From JASFQI01 sp050115555 (GTDB lineage Bacteria > Desulfobacterota > DSM-4660 > Desulfatiglandales > HGW-15): 16,302 bases of DNA. Positions within the stretch are counted from its first letter, which is position 1; every line of letters starts with the position of its first letter. The notes under the pieces are model-generated. The model ran no database searches. It worked only from the letters and a program-made list of their open reading frames with translations, and was not told the origin of the DNA. This document shows, piece after piece, positions 13,633 through 16,302 of the stretch. Position numbers and translations under genes: made by a program. Where the stretch lies: positions 1 to 16,302 of the forward strand of contig JASFQI010000079.1 of assembly GCA_050115555.1 (NCBI GenBank), given 5' to 3'.

Positions 13633-15231
13633 ATGAACGAATCTGCACTCCCCCCTGTGGCTGTCATCGGCAGCGGGTACTGGGGTAAGAACCTGGTCCG
13701 GAACTTCCACCGGCTCGGCGCGCTTCGGCTCATCTGCGACCGCAGCGAGGCCGTGCTCTCCGACTTCCGCGAGCAGTATCCGGACGTGAAGACCTGCCTT
13801 GCCCTGAACGATGTGCTCGCCCGGAAGGACATCCCGGCCGTGGCCATTGCAACGCCTGCGGAGACCCACGTGACCGTGGCACGCGAGGCCCTGCTCGCAG
13901 GCAAGCACGTGTTCACGGAAAAGCCTGTGGCCCTTCGGGAGGAGGAGGCCGCCGCCCTGGTGGCACTTGCCGAGAAAAAGGGCCTCAATCTCATGGTGGG
14001 GCACCTTCTCCAGTACCACCCCGTGTTTCGAAAGCTCGAGGAGCTGGCCAGTTCAGGGGAGCTTGGACGCATCAACTACATCTACTCCAACCGCCTGAAC
14101 CTGGGAAAAATCCGCCGGGAGGAGAACATCCTCTGGTCCTTTGCCCCGCACGACATCTCCATGATCCTGACCCTTGCGGGCGAAGAGCCTGCCCGCGTGC
14201 TGGCCACAGGCGGATACTACCTTCACAAACAGATCGCGGACGTCACCACCACGCACATTGCATTCCCGTCCGGGCTTCAGGCCCAGGTCTTTGTTTCCTG
14301 GCTGCACCCGTTCAAAGAGCAGAAGCTCGTTGTGGTGGGCGATAAAAAGATGGCCGTATTCGACGACACCCAGGCCTGGGAGGACAAACTCCTCCTCTAC
14401 CCCCACGAGATTCACTGGGAGAACCACATGCCCGTGCCGACCAAGGCCGAGCCGGAGCGCCCGGATGTCCCACAGGACGAGCCCCTGCGTCTGGAGTGCC
14501 TCCACTTCCTGGAATGCCTGCAAAACGGGGAGCGCCCCCGCACGGACGGCCGGGAAGGCATCCGCGTCCTCAAGGTCCTGAATGCCGCTCAGCAGTCCCT
14601 GGACCGCGACGGGCAGTGCATTGAGATCACCCCGGGCGCAGAGGCCCCTGAGCCCGAACCGCAGGAATACTTCGTCCACGAGACCTCGCTTGTGGATGAT
14701 GACTGCGAGATCGGGGCAGGCACCCGCATCTGGCACTTCACCCACGTGCTCGCCCGCTCCCGCATCGGCGAGGGATGCAACATCGGGCAAAACGTGGTGA
14801 TCGGCCCTGACGTCACGATCGGCAACGGGTGCAAGCTCCAGAACAACGTGAGCGTCTACCCCGGCGTCACCCTGGAGGACTACGTATTCTGCGGGCCGAG
14901 CATGGTCTTCACGAACGTCTACAACCCCCGGGCCGCCATCCGCAAGATGGACCAGGCCCGCCCCACCCTGGTGAAGGAGCACGCAAGCATCGGGGCCAAT
15001 GCCACCGTGGTCTGCGGCAACACCCTGGGCCGATACTGCTTTGTGGGGGCCGGCGCCGTAGTGACACACAACGTGCGGGACTACGCCCTGGTCGTGGGCA
15101 ACCCGGCCCGGCGCATCGGCTGGGTGTGCGAGTGCGGGGAACGCCTCCCGAACGATCTCACCTGCCTGTTCTGCGGCAAGGCCTTTCAGGAAGACGGGCA
15201 AGGGGGGATTGAAGCCAAAGACAAGGATTAA
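13633..15231 (+). CDS. Fusion of Gfo/Idh/MocA sugar dehydrogenase (WbpB/WlbA type) with hexapeptide-repeat acetyltransferase (WbpD/WlbB type)
   Basis: A 532-residue bifunctional protein. Residues 8-335 form an NAD-dependent Gfo/Idh/MocA oxidoreductase: VAVIGSGYWGKN nucleotide loop, TEKPVA with the conserved Lys97, GHLLQYHP at 123-130, and APHDISMIL with the active-site His. Residues about 345-495 are a left-handed beta-helix acyltransferase of hexapeptide repeats (CEIGAGTRIWHFTHV, IGQNVVIGPDVTIGNGC, SIGANATVVCGNTLG, VGNPARRIGW). The C-terminus carries Cys499, Cys501, Cys511 and Cys514, probably a zinc ribbon. In the known pathway WbpB oxidises UDP-GlcNAcA at C3, the WbpE aminotransferase aminates it and WbpD acetylates the 3-amine for surface polysaccharide. 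No WbpE is in the window. AAGGAGA lies 5 nt before the ATG at 13633. Confidence 0.92.
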   Translation: MNESALPPVAVIGSGYWGKNLVRNFHRLGALRLICDRSEAVLSDFREQYPDVKTCLALNDVLARKDIPAVAIATPAETHVTVAREALLAGKHVFTEKPVALREEEAAALVALAEKKGLNLMVGHLLQYHPVFRKLEELASSGELGRINYIYSNRLNLGKIRREENILWSFAPHDISMILTLAGEEPARVLATGGYYLHKQIADVTTTHIAFPSGLQAQVFVSWLHPFKEQKLVVVGDKKMAVFDDTQAWEDKLLLYPHEIHWENHMPVPTKAEPERPDVPQDEPLRLECLHFLECLQNGERPRTDGREGIRVLKVLNAAQQSLDRDGQCIEITPGAEAPEPEPQEYFVHETSLVDDDCEIGAGTRIWHFTHVLARSRIGEGCNIGQNVVIGPDVTIGNGCKLQNNVSVYPGVTLEDYVFCGPSMVFTNVYNPRAAIRKMDQARPTLVKEHASIGANATVVCGNTLGRYCFVGAGAVVTHNVRDYALVVGNPARRIGWVCECGERLPNDLTCLFCGKAFQEDGQGGIEAKDKD

Positions 15232-15243
15232 GGATTAATCCTT
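15225..15243. repeat. AAGGATTAA palindrome at gene 3' end
   Basis: AAGGATTAATCCTT at 15230-15243 is a perfect palindrome preceded by another AAGGATTA word that contributes the last codons and stop of the fusion gene. It is a short version of the words at 1575-1720. Confidence 0.5.
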
Positions 15244-15265
15244 TATTCCTTGGGAGGAACCAACC

Positions 15266-16078
15266 ATGAAACGATCGCTCCGGTTTTCAGTCCTCTTTAC
15301 CATTGCCCTGGTCGCTTTTCTTTCCGTTCCTCCCACAGGATACGCGGCTGATCCCAAAGCGTCTCTCACCAATGACCTCAGCATGACCTTTGTCTGGATC
15401 CCGGCCGGGAGCTTCATCATGGGAAGCCCTGAGGACGAGCCCGAGCGCAACCTGGATGAGACCCAGCACCAGGTGACCCTCACCCAGGGCTTCTACATCC
15501 AGACCACCGAGGTCACCCAGGCGCAGTGGACCGCCGTGATGGGACGAAACCCGTCCCGATTCCCCCCGTGCGGCCCGGACTGCCCAGTGGAGAGTGTCTC
15601 CTGGGAGATGTGCCAGGAGTTTATTCGGGAGCTGAGCGCGTGGGATCCCGACCACACTTATCGGCTTCCGACCGAGGCGGAGTGGGAGTATGCCTGCCGT
15701 GCAGGCACCCCCACGTCCTTTTCCATGGGCCCGTGCATGGATACGACCATGGCCAACTACAATGGGAACTACTTCATCAGCGGGTGCACCGAGGAAGGCG
15801 TCTATCGCAAGAACCCTATGCCGGTGAAAAGCTTCTCCCCCAACCCCTGGGGCCTCTACGACATGCACGGAAATGTGGGCGAGTGGTGCCAGGACCGATA
15901 CGGGGAGTACCCCAAGGGACCGGTCACCGATCCTCAAGGGCCGGACGAGGGGACCTTTCGCGTGTTTCGCGGGGGCTCCTGGTACAGCAACCCGGCTACG
16001 TGCCGCTCCGCCAACCGAGAAGAGGGCAACCCCCAAGGCCGGTACCACAGCAAGGGCCTCCGCCTGATCTGCGAGTAA
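15266..16078 (+). CDS. Secreted SUMF1/FGE-sulfatase-fold protein (copy 2)
   Basis: 270 residues with a Sec signal peptide (MKRSLRFSVLFTIALVAFLS, probable cut after GYA near residue 27). One SUMF1 domain follows: MTFVWIPAGSFIMGSPEDE, IQTTEVTQAQWTAVMG, RLPTEAEWEYACRAG, WGLYDMHGNVGEWCQDRYG, FRGGSWYSNPATCRSANR and GLRLICE. As in the paralogue at 8097, only one of the two FGE active-site cysteines is kept (Ser at the first position), so true FGE activity is not expected. The two copies share near-identical blocks but differ in the central insert. GGGAGGA lies about 7 nt before the ATG. The gene is convergent with the toxin gene at the right edge and may be cotranscribed with the fusion gene 34 nt upstream. 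Confidence 0.88.
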   Translation: MKRSLRFSVLFTIALVAFLSVPPTGYAADPKASLTNDLSMTFVWIPAGSFIMGSPEDEPERNLDETQHQVTLTQGFYIQTTEVTQAQWTAVMGRNPSRFPPCGPDCPVESVSWEMCQEFIRELSAWDPDHTYRLPTEAEWEYACRAGTPTSFSMGPCMDTTMANYNGNYFISGCTEEGVYRKNPMPVKSFSPNPWGLYDMHGNVGEWCQDRYGEYPKGPVTDPQGPDEGTFRVFRGGSWYSNPATCRSANREEGNPQGRYHSKGLRLICE

Positions 16079-16088
16079 CGAACAAGCC

Positions 16089-16147
16089 GGGGACGTGGTT
16101 AAGTTTATAAGTTTTCATTCAAAACTTATAAACTTAACCACGTCCCC
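16089..16147. repeat. Perfect palindrome with 27-bp arms between convergent genes
   Basis: 16089-16115 is exactly complementary to 16121-16147 around a 5-nt CATTC loop. The outer part is GC-rich (GGGGACGTGG) and the inner part AT-rich (TTAAGTTTATAAGTTTT). It lies 10 nt after the SUMF1-like stop and 13 nt beyond the toxin stop, so it could end transcription from both sides, although it lacks a flanking T-run. It differs from the REP family elsewhere in the window. Confidence 0.9.
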
Positions 16148-16160
16148 ATTAACATCCGCA

Positions 16161-16302
16161 CTAAAGATCCAATTGGATCGCGATAGCTCGATCAATGCGA
16201 TCCATCTCTTCTGAGGACAGGAATCCATCTTGGTTGATCAGCCGCTTCTTGCTCACTGTGGTGAGCTGATCTACCATGGCTTTGGCCTGTTTTTTCCGAA
16301 AC
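16161..16302 (-). CDS. PemK/MazF-family toxin, C-terminal fragment (cut by window edge)
   Basis: Reading leftward from the window edge, 46 codons end at TAG (16161-16163). The sequence AMVDQLTTVSKKRLINQDG followed by LSSEEMDRIDRAIAIQLDL matches the conserved C-terminus of MazF/PemK endoribonucleases, where the VDQxxTVxKxRL block is the family signature. Such toxins cleave mRNA and are neutralised by an antitoxin encoded next to them, here outside the window. The catalytic N-terminal part is not visible. Base composition is less GC-rich than the neighbouring genes. Confidence 0.85.
   Translation of the reverse strand, partial: FRKKQAKAMVDQLTTVSKKRLINQDGFLSSEEMDRIDRAIAIQLDL

Overview
The window is GC-rich and densely coded. 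The gene mix (Rsb-type partner switching with a dCache phosphatase, class III nucleotide cyclase, RAYT transposase with REP arrays, MazF-type toxin, WbpB/WbpD-type sugar modification, paired secreted SUMF1-like proteins) suggests a Gram-negative bacterium, most likely of the Desulfobacterota/deltaproteobacterial type. That assignment is inferred from gene content; there is no rRNA or other phylogenetic marker here.

Left part (1-4199): the N-terminal 155 codons of a MutY adenine glycosylase run leftward off the edge. Divergent from it, behind a good sigma70-like promoter, is a class III adenylate/guanylate cyclase with a coiled-coil N-terminus. Next comes a two-gene unit with an ATGA overlap: a degenerate RsbW-like domain joined to a GNAT-like domain, then HisC (histidinol-phosphate aminotransferase).

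Middle (4200-6795): a RAYT (REP-associated tyrosine transposase) gene sits between two arrays of REP hairpins that carry the GTAG head expected of RAYT targets. An MFS transporter follows. After it lies an intergenic stretch of purine-rich and pyrimidine-rich repeat words and small GAA-loop hairpins. The same layout occurs at 1575-1743.

Middle to right (6796-13373): an adenosine deaminase family enzyme; a secreted SUMF1/FGE-fold protein behind its own promoter and a long leader; a third REP array made of a 182-bp tandem repeat; then a four-gene signalling cluster. The cluster is a STAS anti-anti-sigma factor, an RsbW-type anti-sigma kinase, an NMT1/THI5-type periplasmic binding protein and a dCache-HAMP-PP2C phosphatase (RsbU/SpoIIE type). 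The last three genes overlap. The likely logic is that a periplasmic ligand, bound by the binding protein and/or the dCache domain, controls the phosphatase, which resets the STAS protein against the kinase.

Right part (13374-16302): a small inverted REP pair; a fusion of a WbpB-type sugar dehydrogenase with a WbpD-type left-handed beta-helix acetyltransferase and a C-terminal zinc-ribbon-like tail; a second secreted SUMF1-like protein; a perfect 27-bp-arm palindrome; and the C-terminal 46 residues of a PemK/MazF toxin on the minus strand.

I do not see an obviously unprecedented multi-gene system. The best candidates for something new are the Rsb operon with an embedded binding protein, the pseudo-RsbW/GNAT fusion coupled to hisC, the two covarying oriented REP classes, and the recurring intergenic element with purine/pyrimidine arms and GAA hairpins.
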